A stretch of DNA of 64,000 bases, taken from NCBI GenBank assembly GCA_030535455.1, contig JAUNJY010000003.1:99449-163448 (forward strand). Direction: 5' to 3'. Under the pieces are notes generated by a model. The model had not been told where the DNA came from and ran no database searches. It was given only the letters and a program-made list of their open reading frames with translations. Position 1 is the first letter of the stretch. Each line of letters begins with the position of its first letter. Shown here piece after piece: positions 44,947-54,423 of this stretch. The translations under genes and the position numbers were made by a program. Source of the stretch: a bacterium. Its GTDB lineage: Bacteria; Bacillota; Clostridia; Lachnospirales; Lachnospiraceae.

Positions 44947-46035
44947 CTAGTATTCAAGGCTTTCCATGTATTTCATGTACTTAACAACCATAAGTGCAAT
45001 CTTAAATGTAATTGCGTCTTCGAATACACGTAAATCTAGGTTTGTACTCTTTTGTAACTTATCTAAACGATATACTAACGTATTACGGTGAATATATAAT
45101 TGTCTTGATGTCTCTGATACATTCAGACTGTTTTCAAAGAATTTATTGATTGTTGTCAATGTTTCTTCATCAAACTCATCTGGTGATTTGCCATCGAAGA
45201 TTTCTCTGATAAACATCTTACATAAAGGCATTGGTAATTGGTAGATCAAACGGCCAATACCAAGGTTACTGTAAGCAACTACATTGCGGTTGCTATAGAA
45301 AATCTTACCTACATCAAGTGCCATCTTAGCTTCTTTATAAGAACGAGAAACATCCTTAATCTCATTTACAATGGTACCATATGCAACATGTGCATTTGTC
45401 ATGGCTTCTGTATTTAACATATCTAAGATTACTTTCGCAGTCTTATTAAGATCTTCATAAGATTCACTTTGTTTTAATTCTTTAACTAAGATGATATTCT
45501 TTTCATCTACCGCTGTAATAAAGTCTTTTGTCTTACCTGAGAATAAGCCACGAACTGTTTCTAACGCATTTACGTCTTTTTCATTCTTTGTTTCAATTAA
45601 GAATACTACACGTCTTACTTCTGTATCGATGTGTAATTTCTTTGCTCTATTATAAATATCCACTAATAATAAATTATCTAATAATAGATTCTTAATGAAG
45701 TTATCTTTGTCATAACGTTCCTTATAAGCAACTAATAAGTTCTGAATTTGGAACGCAGCGATTTTTCCGACCATATATACGTCATCACTGTCGCCTTTAA
45801 CTAAGATTACATATTCTAACTGATGTTCATCAAATACCTTGAAGAATTGAAAACCTTGTACTACCTGGCTGTCTGCTGGTGAATCAACAAATGCCAATAC
45901 TGCATTTTCGTAATCATCTGCGTTGTTAATTGTAGATGCTAACGTTTTTCCTTCGGTATCCATAACACAAATATCTATTCTAGTAATGCCTTTAAGTCCT
46001 TCGATTGTATTTTGAAGAATTTGATTTGATATCAT
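44947..46035 (-). CDS. CdaR/PucR-type transcriptional regulator
   Basis: About 362 residues from MISNQILQNTI. The N-terminal ~130 residues resemble a CdaR sugar-diacid/GAF-like sensor domain; the middle is a GGDEF-like CdaR fold; the C-terminus (~300-355, ENSLNVSETSRQLYIHRNTLVYRLDKL) is the PucR helix-turn-helix. The ATG at 46035 follows AAAGGAGTG; 46059 is less likely. Ligand unknown. It stands alone ahead of ftsE by about 40 bp on the same strand. Confidence 0.85.
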   Translation of the reverse strand: MISNQILQNTIEGLKGITRIDICVMDTEGKTLASTINNADDYENAVLAFVDSPADSQVVQGFQFFKVFDEHQLEYVILVKGDSDDVYMVGKIAAFQIQNLLVAYKERYDKDNFIKNLLLDNLLLVDIYNRAKKLHIDTEVRRVVFLIETKNEKDVNALETVRGLFSGKTKDFITAVDEKNIILVKELKQSESYEDLNKTAKVILDMLNTEAMTNAHVAYGTIVNEIKDVSRSYKEAKMALDVGKIFYSNRNVVAYSNLGIGRLIYQLPMPLCKMFIREIFDGKSPDEFDEETLTTINKFFENSLNVSETSRQLYIHRNTLVYRLDKLQKSTNLDLRVFEDAITFKIALMVVKYMKYMESLEY

Positions 46036-46303
46036 TACATTCACTCCTTTAGTACCCATCCCGTGGGTGATTGTTCTTTATTTTTCCTATTTTTATGTCA
46101 ACAATTCCTGTTTTCACATGGGATAATTTCTCCATATGTATAATCTTACTTTTTCCTCGTATATATATGTCACTAATGATAGAAAAAAAGCATTATCCCT
46201 AAATAGTTACTAAACATATACATTAATATTATCATTAAATTCGTCAAAAGTAAACAAAGAGTTCCATCCTCCAAGGATTGCGTATCTTGACTTTCTCTAA
46301 CTT

Positions 46304-46343
46304 AAAAAAGAGCTGCAGTACTAGTTTCTTAGTACTGCAGCTC
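46304..46343 (-). terminator. Terminator of the MsmK-type ATPase gene
   Basis: GAGCTGCAGTACTA (46310-46323) and TAGTACTGCAGCTC (46330-46343) are perfect 14-bp arms; A6 on the left. The rest of the gap 46036-46303 is AT-rich and holds nothing else I recognise apart from the regulator's promoter area. Confidence 0.92.
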
Positions 46344-46371
46344 CTTTATATATTCATAAAATTACTTACGA

Positions 46372-47484
46372 TTAGTTAGCAATAACTTGTTCAGTTTCTT
46401 TATCGAAGATATGGATCTTAGATAAATCAAGAGCAACTTTGATTGCATCTCCTGGTCTAGCAGTTGTACGTGGGTTAACACGTGCAGTAATTTCGAATTG
46501 TTCTAATGCTAAGTATAATAATACTTCTGCACCAAGTAATTCGTATACTTTAACTGTTACGTTAAGTACGCTGTCTGGAGAGTTGTTGATGAATACTTCT
46601 TCATCTTTAACATCTTCTGGACGAATACCAAGAACAACTGTTTTACCTTCGTATCCACCATCGATTAATTTTTTAGCTCTTCCTTCAGAAACTTTGATTG
46701 TATGAGAACCAAATGTTAATTTAACATCAGAACCAGCTTTTACAACTTTAGCGTCAACAAAGTTCATTTGAGGTGAACCCATGAAACCAGCAACGAATAA
46801 GTTTTGTGGTCTGTCATATAAGTTTTGTGGAGAGTCAACTTGTTGTACAAGACCATCTTTCATAACTACGATTCTTGTACCAAGTGTCATAGCTTCTGTT
46901 TGATCATGTGTTACATAGATGATTGTAGTTTCAAGTCTTTGGTGTAATTTAGCGATTTCGATACGCATTTGTACACGAAGTTTTGCATCAAGGTTTGATA
47001 AAGGTTCATCCATAAGGAATACTTTAGGATTACGTACGATAGCACGTCCCATAGCAACACGTTGTCTTTGACCACCAGATAAAGCCTTTGGTTTACGATC
47101 AAGTAAATGTTCGATACCAAGGATTTTAGCTGCTTCAGTTACTAATTTTTCGATTTGATCTTTAGGAACTTTTCTTAATTTAAGACCGAAAGCCATGTTG
47201 TCATATACAGACATATGTGGGTATAATGCGTAGTTCTGGAATACCATTGCGATATCTCTATCTTTAGGTTCTACGTCATTTACTAATTTATCTCCAATCC
47301 ATAATTCACCGGAAGTGATTTCTTCAAGACCAGCGATCATACGAAGTGTTGTAGATTTACCACATCCTGAAGGACCTACGAAGATGATGAATTCTTTATC
47401 TGCGATTTCTAAGTTAAAATCATGTACTGCTACGAAGCCATTAGGATATGTTTTATTGATATTTTTGAGTGATAAACTTGCCAT
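46372..47484 (-). CDS. Sugar ABC transporter ATP-binding protein (MsmK/UgpC type)
   Basis: 370 residues: Walker A GPSGCGKSTTLR (~37), Q-loop VFQNYALYPHMS, signature LSGGQRQRVAMGRA, Walker B VFLMDEPLSNLDAKLR, then a C-terminal TOBE/OB domain. Genes of this type stand alone and supply ATPase subunits to several carbohydrate ABC importers. Codon use (many GTT, ACA, CGT) looks like that of a highly expressed gene. Confidence 0.93.
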   Translation of the reverse strand: MASLSLKNINKTYPNGFVAVHDFNLEIADKEFIIFVGPSGCGKSTTLRMIAGLEEITSGELWIGDKLVNDVEPKDRDIAMVFQNYALYPHMSVYDNMAFGLKLRKVPKDQIEKLVTEAAKILGIEHLLDRKPKALSGGQRQRVAMGRAIVRNPKVFLMDEPLSNLDAKLRVQMRIEIAKLHQRLETTIIYVTHDQTEAMTLGTRIVVMKDGLVQQVDSPQNLYDRPQNLFVAGFMGSPQMNFVDAKVVKAGSDVKLTFGSHTIKVSEGRAKKLIDGGYEGKTVVLGIRPEDVKDEEVFINNSPDSVLNVTVKVYELLGAEVLLYLALEQFEITARVNPRTTARPGDAIKVALDLSKIHIFDKETEQVIAN

Positions 47485-47694
47485 AATATGTTCCTCCTTA
47501 ATTGAATTGCTTTTAGTTTTCTATCTGAATTACGTACTTAAGTTGTACCAATTTTGATAGTCTTACTATACACCATTCAATTTTTGAAAACCATATCGCA
47601 AATATACAAATAAAAATTTCGTGATTTGTATATTTTGTATACCAAAAAGCCAAAAATGTGTTTTTATCGAAAATATGACTAGATTATCTTTCTA

Positions 47695-48567
47695 TTACTG
47701 TCTATATTCAATAAATCCTTCTCCCAAAACTTCCCTGACATCACTGACTATAACGAATGCCTGGGGATCGATTTGTGCAACTAGTTCAATTAATAAGGTT
47801 ATTTCCTTTTTACTTACTACACAAAGTAACATATTCTTTTCTGCATTGGAATACATTCCTTGTACAGGTATACCAGTAACTCCCCTATTAACATTGTGCA
47901 TTATTCCTTTTGCAATCATCTCATGGTTGTCAGAAATGATATAAGTGAGCTTTGCAAACTTAACACCCTCTAAGATGTTATCCATGATTTTAGACGTTAT
48001 ATAAACTGCAATAACAGCATAAAGTGCCTTATTAATTCCAAACACTGCTGCACCGATTACTACGATTGCACCATCGATTACCATAAGGATTTGTGCCGCC
48101 GTATAATGTCTTAGCTTGGTTTGAAAAATTGACGCCAATAAGTCAGTTCCGCCTGTTGTTCCTCCAAAGGTAAATACTAAGCCTAATCCTATTCCCATTA
48201 ATACGCCGCCGAAGATACTTGCTAAGACAAAATCTTCATATGCCACTGCATTAGTCGGAATAAAAAATAATGCCACTGTTAGGCTGACAGTGGCGTAGAT
48301 TGTATTCATAACTGACTTTTTACCAAGTACAATGTATGCTGCCACAAATAACGGAATATTCACAAGGGCGTTTGTTAACCAAATTGGCACTCCCCCTTGA
48401 ATAAATGGCTCCGTAAAATACTTTACGATGATTGCAATACCGGAAACACCGCCAGTAACCAGACCAAGTGGTGCATAAACCGTGTTGATTGCAACTGCCA
48501 TAATGATAGTCCCTATCGTGACCATTAGATATTTTATTACGTTATTATTTCTATTTAAAGCTTCCAT
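47695..48567 (-). CDS. YitT-family membrane protein
   Basis: About 290 residues from MEALNRNNNVIKYLM: five to six transmembrane helices with VYAPLGLVTGGVSGIAII and FTFGGTTGGTDLLA repeats, then the cytosolic DUF2179 domain (~205-290, YIISDNHEMIAKGI...VSDVREVLGEGF). I chose 48567 since AAGGTGA precedes it; it overlaps the end of the upstream transferase gene by 17 nt. Function unknown for the family. Confidence 0.9.
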   Translation of the reverse strand: MEALNRNNNVIKYLMVTIGTIIMAVAINTVYAPLGLVTGGVSGIAIIVKYFTEPFIQGGVPIWLTNALVNIPLFVAAYIVLGKKSVMNTIYATVSLTVALFFIPTNAVAYEDFVLASIFGGVLMGIGLGLVFTFGGTTGGTDLLASIFQTKLRHYTAAQILMVIDGAIVVIGAAVFGINKALYAVIAVYITSKIMDNILEGVKFAKLTYIISDNHEMIAKGIMHNVNRGVTGIPVQGMYSNAEKNMLLCVVSKKEITLLIELVAQIDPQAFVIVSDVREVLGEGFIEYRQ

Positions 48568-49297
48568 TCGTGTCTTCACCTTTTTTATTATTATACTGTG
48601 CAACTTTTTTCCTAAATATTCTTGCACGTAAGGCCTTATCTTTTTTCCTGCCCATAAATTTCTCATAAAGGCCTTCGAGATGAAGTTTCTTTATTGCCTT
48701 TGGTGGCTGTTTGCCTTCAAAAATCATAGCCTCGAGAACGCCGCCCATTCCTACAAACAGTTTTGCATTTACCTGCGTCCTGTATTCCATAATCCACTGT
48801 TCCTGTAATGGCGATGGCAAGGTACTGATTAATATATCCGGCGTAACGCCATTAATGACATTTACAATCTGTTCATCACCAAGATGATCTTCATAACAAT
48901 AGTATCCCTTTATCTTAAATTTAGGGACTTTTCGCTTACAATAGGACGTCACCCTCTTTACCATATCCTCATTTTCGCATAGTAAAAAGATTGACTTTTC
49001 CTCTTTCAATCGTTGTGCCATTGTCACAAGTGAATTATAGCTAAGTACTACATTCTTCTCTTCCGCCAGCTCTTCTTGCATGTCAACAATATGCTTTTCA
49101 CTTGGAAGCACCAAATCTGCATCCTCAATATATTGTCTATATGCTTCATCCTCTTGTGCTTTTAAGCATAATTCCGTCGTTAGCAAAAAGTAGACATTCA
49201 GCCTGCTATTGCTTAAATATTCATTTGTTATATTGAGCAGGTAATCCTGTGATACCAGATCTACCTTTACTCCCATAATATCGGTTTTTTTATGCAT
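48551..49297 (-). CDS. WecG/TagA/CpsF-family glycosyltransferase
   Basis: About 248 residues from MHKKTDIMGVKVDL. The family core is visible: LLTTELCLKAQEDEAY, ADLVLPSEKHIVD, IFLLCENEDMV, PDILISTLPSPLQEQWI and FVGMGGVLEAMIFEGKQPP. Members transfer N-acetylmannosamine(uronate) to lipid carriers in wall teichoic acid or exopolysaccharide synthesis. The usual TagA motif around the catalytic Asp is only loosely kept, so the donor is uncertain. Start 49297 has AAGAGGATG before it. It overlaps the yitT-like gene and follows a gene with LCP-like/LytR_C parts. Confidence 0.8.
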   Translation of the reverse strand: MHKKTDIMGVKVDLVSQDYLLNITNEYLSNSRLNVYFLLTTELCLKAQEDEAYRQYIEDADLVLPSEKHIVDMQEELAEEKNVVLSYNSLVTMAQRLKEEKSIFLLCENEDMVKRVTSYCKRKVPKFKIKGYYCYEDHLGDEQIVNVINGVTPDILISTLPSPLQEQWIMEYRTQVNAKLFVGMGGVLEAMIFEGKQPPKAIKKLHLEGLYEKFMGRKKDKALRARIFRKKVAQYNNKKGEDTNGSFK

Positions 49298-49428
49298 ATG
49301 CTCATCCTCTTTTCTGAAACAAAGTATCAAGTCAAAGACACTTTGTCTGCACCAGGAGACCATGCCATACCCTTACGGATACTGCATTGCCCCTGCCCGT
49401 GCATCCTTTAGCAGAGCCTCTCTACTTC

Positions 49429-50538
49429 CTATGCATCCATACTTCCTATAATGATTTGGATATCATACTCACCCTCTATCGTGTTCACTTCAACAGTAGG
49501 GCTGTTAAAATACGTCTCAAAGTGTTTTCCAAGGCCACTTTCCTTTACGATAATCTTTGTAGTAGCTAACTTCTGGCCACTATAATTACCGATATTGGCT
49601 ACCTCATAACCATCTGTCTTCAACGTACTCTCATACTTTGCAGCCAGACCTGAAATTCCAGTACTGTTTAGTATCTGAATTTTCAGACCATCAACAGAAG
49701 TCGTTACCGTTTCTGTTGTCTCTGTTTTACTGCTTGTATACGTACTGTCATTGGCTATGATGGATGCCACTAATTCCTTGTTGCTGTCACTTAATTCGTA
49801 TTTTCCGTCCTCATACTCCTCTTTGATGATGTGAGTATGGATATAGTCGTAATTTGCATTTAAATAATAGGAGGTATAAGGCTTACGTTCTGCTAACTTA
49901 AGATTAGACTGTACTTGATCATAATAGTCCATCAAATCATCGAGATATTGACTTGCTTCCGTATAGCCTTCCCATTTTGAAATTAAATCGCTTTTAAATG
50001 TATATGCTCCTGAACTGGTCTTCTTAAAATATTGCTCGAAGTCGGTTGTCAGTAAAGCTGAATAAAAGCTGATATCTGTATTTAAAAATTCATTTAAAAT
50101 TAATGTCTCATATTCATAAGCCACACTCTGTTCAAAATATTGTCCAATATCGGATAATGTAATGATCTGTGGAACTTTGTCATTTGCCTCTAACAATTTT
50201 GAATACAATTCCTGGCTCATTTCTACTTTTGTATCTGCCGGTATTGTCACTAAATCAATATTCTTTGTATTCGTGTTAAAGATCTCAAGTACAATGCTTT
50301 GTACTTCAGCCGTTTCTTCCGCAACGCTTAACACCAGGTTCTTAGCAATTCCATCTGCCTTTGCCTCCACCACTGTGTTTGCTGACGAATGATTAGTTGA
50401 TGTATTATTTTTGCCACTACCACTTAAATATAATGTTATCTTATAGCTTGATGCTGCTACTACAATAAATAAGCATAGGTATAAGATTATTTTAAATGTT
50501 AAAATAACCATTTTTTTGACTGCTTTCTGTGCTTGCAT
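49429..50538 (-). CDS. Membrane-anchored protein with degenerate LCP-like part and LytR_C domain
   Basis: About 369 residues: one N-terminal transmembrane helix (~10-40), a region ~70-190 that resembles an LCP ligase core (IVLEIFNTNTKNIDLVTIPADT where LCP proteins have IPRDT), then a C-terminal LytR_C domain (~290-350, LKIQILNSTGISGLAAKYE). The conserved Arg of the RDT motif is Ala, so LCP catalysis is doubtful. It probably acts outside the membrane on wall polymers. Start 50538 follows GGAGG. It precedes the WecG/TagA-like gene on the same strand. Confidence 0.75.
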   Translation of the reverse strand: MQAQKAVKKMVILTFKIILYLCLFIVVAASSYKITLYLSGSGKNNTSTNHSSANTVVEAKADGIAKNLVLSVAEETAEVQSIVLEIFNTNTKNIDLVTIPADTKVEMSQELYSKLLEANDKVPQIITLSDIGQYFEQSVAYEYETLILNEFLNTDISFYSALLTTDFEQYFKKTSSGAYTFKSDLISKWEGYTEASQYLDDLMDYYDQVQSNLKLAERKPYTSYYLNANYDYIHTHIIKEEYEDGKYELSDSNKELVASIIANDSTYTSSKTETTETVTTSVDGLKIQILNSTGISGLAAKYESTLKTDGYEVANIGNYSGQKLATTKIIVKESGLGKHFETYFNSPTVEVNTIEGEYDIQIIIGSMDA

Positions 50539-50738
50539 TGTATATTCCTCCATTAATAGTATATCAAAAACTGCTAGTTTTTACAAGGTAACCCAATATT
50601 ATAAGATTTTGGCTCGTTTGTAAACGTCTCAAGTTACATTGCTTCTTTTATATCGAGTAAAAATCGTTTATAATTCTAATATCTGTCAAATATATAAATA
50701 ATACTCATTCTAAATACAAATGATTGGAGACTCAATTC

Positions 50739-51467
50739 ATGAAACAAACCATACTGATTACAGGCGCCTCCAGAGGCATTGGACGAGCAATTGCCAAGCG
50801 CTTCATGACTACGGACTATAACCTGGTACTTACATGCCATACAAATATAATGCTGCTTGAAGAGTTAAAAGAAGAAGCAAAGGAAAAAGGTGTCGAATGC
50901 CTCATTTTCCAAGGTGATATTGGAAATCTAGATAATGTAAAAATGCTATTTTCCCAAATAGCCGCTACCTTTGACGGAGTAGACCTATTGGTAAATAATG
51001 CGGGCATGTCTTCGATACAGCTGATTAACGACATGACCTTTGAAGATTGGAACACTATTGTTCAAACAAATCTAAGTTCTACCTTCTACTGTTCCAAATT
51101 AGCTGCTGAATCTATGTTAAAGAAGCATGCCGGAAAGATTATCAACATCTCCTCTGTCTGGGGTGTGGTTGGTGCTTCCATGGAAGTTGCCTACTCCACT
51201 ACAAAAGGCGGGATCAATGCCATGACCAAGGCACTTGCAAAAGAACTTGCTCCAAGTAATGTCCAGGTCAATGCGATTGCCTGTGGTGCGATTGATACCG
51301 ACATGAACCGCTGCTTCTCTGAAGAAGACATGCAGTATCTGATCGATGAAATCCCTGCCAATCGACTTGGCGCTCCTGAAGATGTTGCCGACTTCGTATA
51401 TCAGTTATCTACCGCAAACAGCTACCTAACAGGACAAGTAATCCAATTTGATGGCGGCTGGATCTAA
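50739..51467 (+). CDS. SDR-family reductase, possibly EF-P 5-aminopentanone reductase
   Basis: About 242 residues: cofactor loop TGASRGIGRA (~8-17), NNAG (~85), catalytic Ser in NISSVWG and YxxxK in YSTTKGG (~150), ending GQVIQFDGGWI. A classical FabG-like short-chain dehydrogenase. The SSVWG...VNAIACGAIDT and EIPANRLGAPEDVA wording resembles YmfI, which modifies elongation factor P in Bacillota; FabG proper is the alternative. The ATG at 50739 has TTGGAG upstream. It is one of few plus-strand genes here, with its own terminator. Confidence 0.8.
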   Translation: MKQTILITGASRGIGRAIAKRFMTTDYNLVLTCHTNIMLLEELKEEAKEKGVECLIFQGDIGNLDNVKMLFSQIAATFDGVDLLVNNAGMSSIQLINDMTFEDWNTIVQTNLSSTFYCSKLAAESMLKKHAGKIINISSVWGVVGASMEVAYSTTKGGINAMTKALAKELAPSNVQVNAIACGAIDTDMNRCFSEEDMQYLIDEIPANRLGAPEDVADFVYQLSTANSYLTGQVIQFDGGWI

Positions 51468-51468
51468 C

Positions 51469-51660
51469 TAGGAAGTTGCATAGCAAGTTTCTAGGAATAA
51501 ACATATTATAGAGTTTTGCTCGCAAAACTCTCTCCCGCCGAGGCGGAGGACGCTTATGCGTCCCTCTTCCTTTCCGCCGAGTGCGATCTACGCCCTGCTT
51601 TTTAGGGCGTTTTTTTGTTTATTCATAGGAAGTTGCACCGCAAGTTTCTATGAATAAACA
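51469..51660. repeat. Cluster of hairpin-forming repeats after the SDR gene
   Basis: Two 35-bp copies (51469-51503 and 51626-51660) agree at 32 positions. The second is framed by perfect 12-bp arms GTTTATTCATAG (51617-51628) and CTATGAATAAAC (51648-51659). Between them are GAGTTTTGC/GCAAAACTC, CCGCC/GGCGG, GGACGC/GCGTCC palindromes and a terminator. The gap 51468-51847 holds no gene. The SDR terminators sit in this cluster; the origin of the repeats is unknown. Confidence 0.7.
51590..51617 (+). terminator. Terminator of the SDR gene
   Basis: ACGCCCT (51590-51596) pairs with AGGGCGT (51604-51610), followed by T7. Confidence 0.88.
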
Positions 51661-51704
51661 AAAAAGGTTACCTTGTCTTAGAGTTAAGCAAGGTAACCTT
51701 TTTT
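51660..51704. terminator. Second, bidirectional terminator
   Basis: AAAAAAGGTTACCTTG (51660-51675) and CAAGGTAACCTTTTTT (51689-51704) are perfect 16-bp arms. It separates the plus-strand SDR gene from the minus-strand transglycosylase gene. Confidence 0.9.
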
Positions 51705-51847
51705 GTTTTAAGGTTTGTGTTACACATTTAACAGTTTATCTTTTGTATTTTGTAAAAATTGTCTTCTGTACATACTATATATCGGCAGTACAAATGGATA
51801 CCTTTATAGTTTATTGACACTTTTTCAAATAATCTTTGTATCGATTT

Positions 51848-52894
51848 TTACATATTACGAAGCATATTACGTATAGATGCACTCATTTGAATCTGTTCTG
51901 TTGCAGAAGTATTGTTACTATAATTCTGCGCTGCTGCTTCCTCTTCATCCTGTTCCTTAAAGAAAATACTCATAAACTTAAGGTAGTCATCATAAGAAAA
52001 GATATCATTGATGTCTTTTGCCTGTCCACTTTCTTCTAATGAGTGCAAATACGCAGTCAGCTGACTAGAGTTCCCTGCTGCCATTTGTTTCATCAATGTA
52101 ATCGCGTCCATCTTATCTTCCGTAGCTTCAGATGCTGTAACCGTTCTTGCTGCTTCTGATGTTCCTGTTCCTAAAGAAGTACTTGCCTGTGTGGACATAT
52201 TTACACTAGCAGCAACCTCCGCTTCCTCTTGTGCCTTTTTCAGCTGATACCCTGACGGTATTGTGTAAGTTCCAGCTGCAGGTACTGCAGAAGAGGACTG
52301 ACCTGACCCACTTAATGTCGCCTCAGTGGTAGTCGTTTCCGTAGAAGACTGGCTTGATGAAGCACTTCCTGTATTTACGCTTACTTGTTCCTTGCTTCCC
52401 GAATATTTTAATACCTTCTTGATATAGTTTTGTGTTTCCTTAAACGGAGGCACTCCGCCATACTTTCTAACGTTTCCGGTGCCTGCATTATACCCTGCTA
52501 ATGCAAGCTTTACATCTCCATCATACTTCTTAAGCAATCCTGAGATCAGTTTTGCCCCACCCATAATATTTTGCTCAGGGTCATAGGCATCCTTAACTCC
52601 AAGTCCCTTTGCAGTCTCTGGCATAAGCTGCATAATTCCCATTGCACCACAATGAGAAGTGCTGTTTGGATTAAAGTCCGATTCCGCCTTGCCGATAGCT
52701 TTTAACAGCTTTACATCGACTCCGTACTTATCTGCTGCCTTTTGGAAAATAGCATCCAGACTCTCTGATTCCCCTAAAAAGGATTGAAATGATTTTTGTG
52801 AATTATTCTTTACTTGTGCCTTGGATGTGCTTGCCACACTCTCCGTATTCGTAATTGATTTTATATTCATTTTCGTCCCCATGATATCTATCAT
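51848..52894 (-). CDS. Lytic transglycosylase (SLT domain) with Ser/Thr-rich tail
   Basis: 348 residues. The SLT goose-type domain spans ~45-165: IFQKAADKYGVDVKLLKAIGKAESDFN with the catalytic Glu, GAMGIMQLMPETAKGLG, ALAGYNAGTGNV and FKETQNYIKKV. It cuts the MurNAc-GlcNAc bond of peptidoglycan. A low-complexity Ser/Thr/Ala-rich region follows (~170-270), and no clear signal peptide or lipobox is present, so export is unclear. The start is uncertain: ATGs at residues 5 and 9 are possible, the latter having GGGGACG before it. Confidence 0.88.
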   Translation of the reverse strand: MIDIMGTKMNIKSITNTESVASTSKAQVKNNSQKSFQSFLGESESLDAIFQKAADKYGVDVKLLKAIGKAESDFNPNSTSHCGAMGIMQLMPETAKGLGVKDAYDPEQNIMGGAKLISGLLKKYDGDVKLALAGYNAGTGNVRKYGGVPPFKETQNYIKKVLKYSGSKEQVSVNTGSASSSQSSTETTTTEATLSGSGQSSSAVPAAGTYTIPSGYQLKKAQEEAEVAASVNMSTQASTSLGTGTSEAARTVTASEATEDKMDAITLMKQMAAGNSSQLTAYLHSLEESGQAKDINDIFSYDDYLKFMSIFFKEQDEEEAAAQNYSNNTSATEQIQMSASIRNMLRNM

Positions 52895-52958
52895 TATTTT
52901 GTCGTATTTCGTCTACTATACATATCGGACAAAGTTCATATTTCTTTACTCTATCCTG

Positions 52959-53738
52959 CTATTTCACCAATAAAGATTTAACTTCTTCATCCCCTGTCAT
53001 ATCATATACCATTAAGAAGCAGTCATTTGCACTCTCTGCATCACCAGACTGTAAGCATGCCTTTCCTACCTGATACGTAATGGAAACCGTTGTGGCATTT
53101 GCCTGTAATGGTATGCCTCTCTCTTGTAGTGCGCTCTGCATCTCTTCGATCGAAAGCTTTACATCCTCTTCCTGTAGTGCCTTTGCAATATACGCCAATT
53201 CACTGGCTGCCTGCTGTGTCTCATAAAAGCATTGGCTATACTCATATAACGCCCTTGCAAGCTGTGGCTCATAAGACTCTAAATAATAAAATCCCAGATT
53301 GCGATAATAATGAGCTAGGTCCGCTCTTGTACAGCAGAAGTCATATGCCTTCTGTGTCAGTTTCAACACTTTCTCTAAATCATTGTCATTTTTATTGTTT
53401 TCGATTAAGCAATAGATCGTGTCCAAATCTACCGGATTCCAACGGTATGCGCGGTTATAGGAAGTCTCTGATTTACGAAGCTTATTTTCCTTGGCATACA
53501 TGGTTCCCAGTGTTCGATATAAATATCCCATATTTACAGGAACCCTTGTATAAGCTTCCTTGCTTATATAGTAATCATAGTAGCATGCCTCTACCGGATG
53601 ATTAAAAGAAAGGCAGGTATTAAGCTCCTTTTGGAACTCTTTCTCTGCCTTCTTGATAAACTCCTCTATTGTTTCCTCTGTTGCTGTCTGCTTCTGAATA
53701 TTATTCATTAACACACGGTATTCATTTAATAATTCCAT
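52959..53738 (-). CDS. Hypothetical TPR-like protein
   Basis: 259 residues, all helical, with TPR-type spacing (GYLYRTLGTMYAKENKLRKSETSYNRAYRWNP; ADLAHYYRNLGFYYLESYEPQLARALYEYSQ). It probably mediates protein contacts in the cytosol. It is 64 bp upstream of the transglycosylase gene on the same strand, so the two may be co-transcribed. No family name recognised. Confidence 0.75.
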   Translation of the reverse strand: MELLNEYRVLMNNIQKQTATEETIEEFIKKAEKEFQKELNTCLSFNHPVEACYYDYYISKEAYTRVPVNMGYLYRTLGTMYAKENKLRKSETSYNRAYRWNPVDLDTIYCLIENNKNDNDLEKVLKLTQKAYDFCCTRADLAHYYRNLGFYYLESYEPQLARALYEYSQCFYETQQAASELAYIAKALQEEDVKLSIEEMQSALQERGIPLQANATTVSITYQVGKACLQSGDAESANDCFLMVYDMTGDEEVKSLLVK

Positions 53739-53852
53739 GATGCCACTCCTTCCGGTGTTCTCTTTATTCTTATTGATATAACGTAGGGAATGTCCCGTTT
53801 GTTATACTCTTCAACAATAAATTAAATCTCTACTTTTGCCGTACTACCTAAA

Positions 53853-53895
53853 ACGGCTCTTCCCCCATTCTAGATGAAATTGGGGAAACAGCCGT
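53853..53895 (-). terminator. Hairpin after the DUF4430 gene
   Basis: ACGGCT..TCCCCCATT pairs with AATTGGGGAAACAGCCGT around 53853-53895 with a few mismatches. The run after it is only weakly U-rich on the minus strand, so it is a probable but not a strong terminator. Confidence 0.5.
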
Positions 53896-53940
53896 AGACA
53901 GTACTTATTTTTATATTGTCTTAAATACTTTGGATTTATC

Positions 53941-54399
53941 CTATGCCTTTGTATATACGATACGGAAGACGTCCTGATTATTCACTTTCTGAGTTGCAAT
54001 ACCACTTTCACAGTAGTTATCATTTACATAGAATGACCAGTATGCCTGATCTGTCTCATATACTGCCTTTACTCCATTTACAGTATCCACCATAAGTCCA
54101 TATTGTCCTTCTGTTCCACTGTAAGTAAGTCCTTCTGTCTCATCCATTACGCCCTGTAATGTATCCTTGTTTGTTTTTACTTCATAAGACTTTGTTTCGC
54201 CTTTGTCATCAACAACTTCAATTGTAACATTATACTTAAATACTTCTGCAGTTGCAGTCGCCTGTGGTTCTTTTGTACTTTCTGCCGCATCATTTCCTTT
54301 ATTGTTAAATGCGAAAAGGCATGCAACAATTACTCCAACTACTAAGATTGCAGCAATGACGCTCCATATTACCACTTTTGATTTTTTTGTTTCTCTCAT
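53941..54399 (-). CDS. DUF4430 domain-containing membrane-anchored protein
   Basis: 152 residues: N-terminal transmembrane anchor (VVIWSVIAAILVVGVIVACL), a short acidic linker, then the DUF4430 beta-grasp-like domain (~55-150) with LQGVMDETEGLTYSGTEGQYGLMVDTVNG and AYWSFYVNDNYCESG. Such domains are shared with cobalamin-binding intrinsic-factor C-domains and often accompany ECF-type vitamin uptake. No partner lies beside it here. Extracytoplasmic ligand binding is plausible. Confidence 0.85.
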   Translation of the reverse strand: MRETKKSKVVIWSVIAAILVVGVIVACLFAFNNKGNDAAESTKEPQATATAEVFKYNVTIEVVDDKGETKSYEVKTNKDTLQGVMDETEGLTYSGTEGQYGLMVDTVNGVKAVYETDQAYWSFYVNDNYCESGIATQKVNNQDVFRIVYTKA

Positions 54400-54423
54400 A
54401 ACTAGCTCCTTTTTAACTTACTT

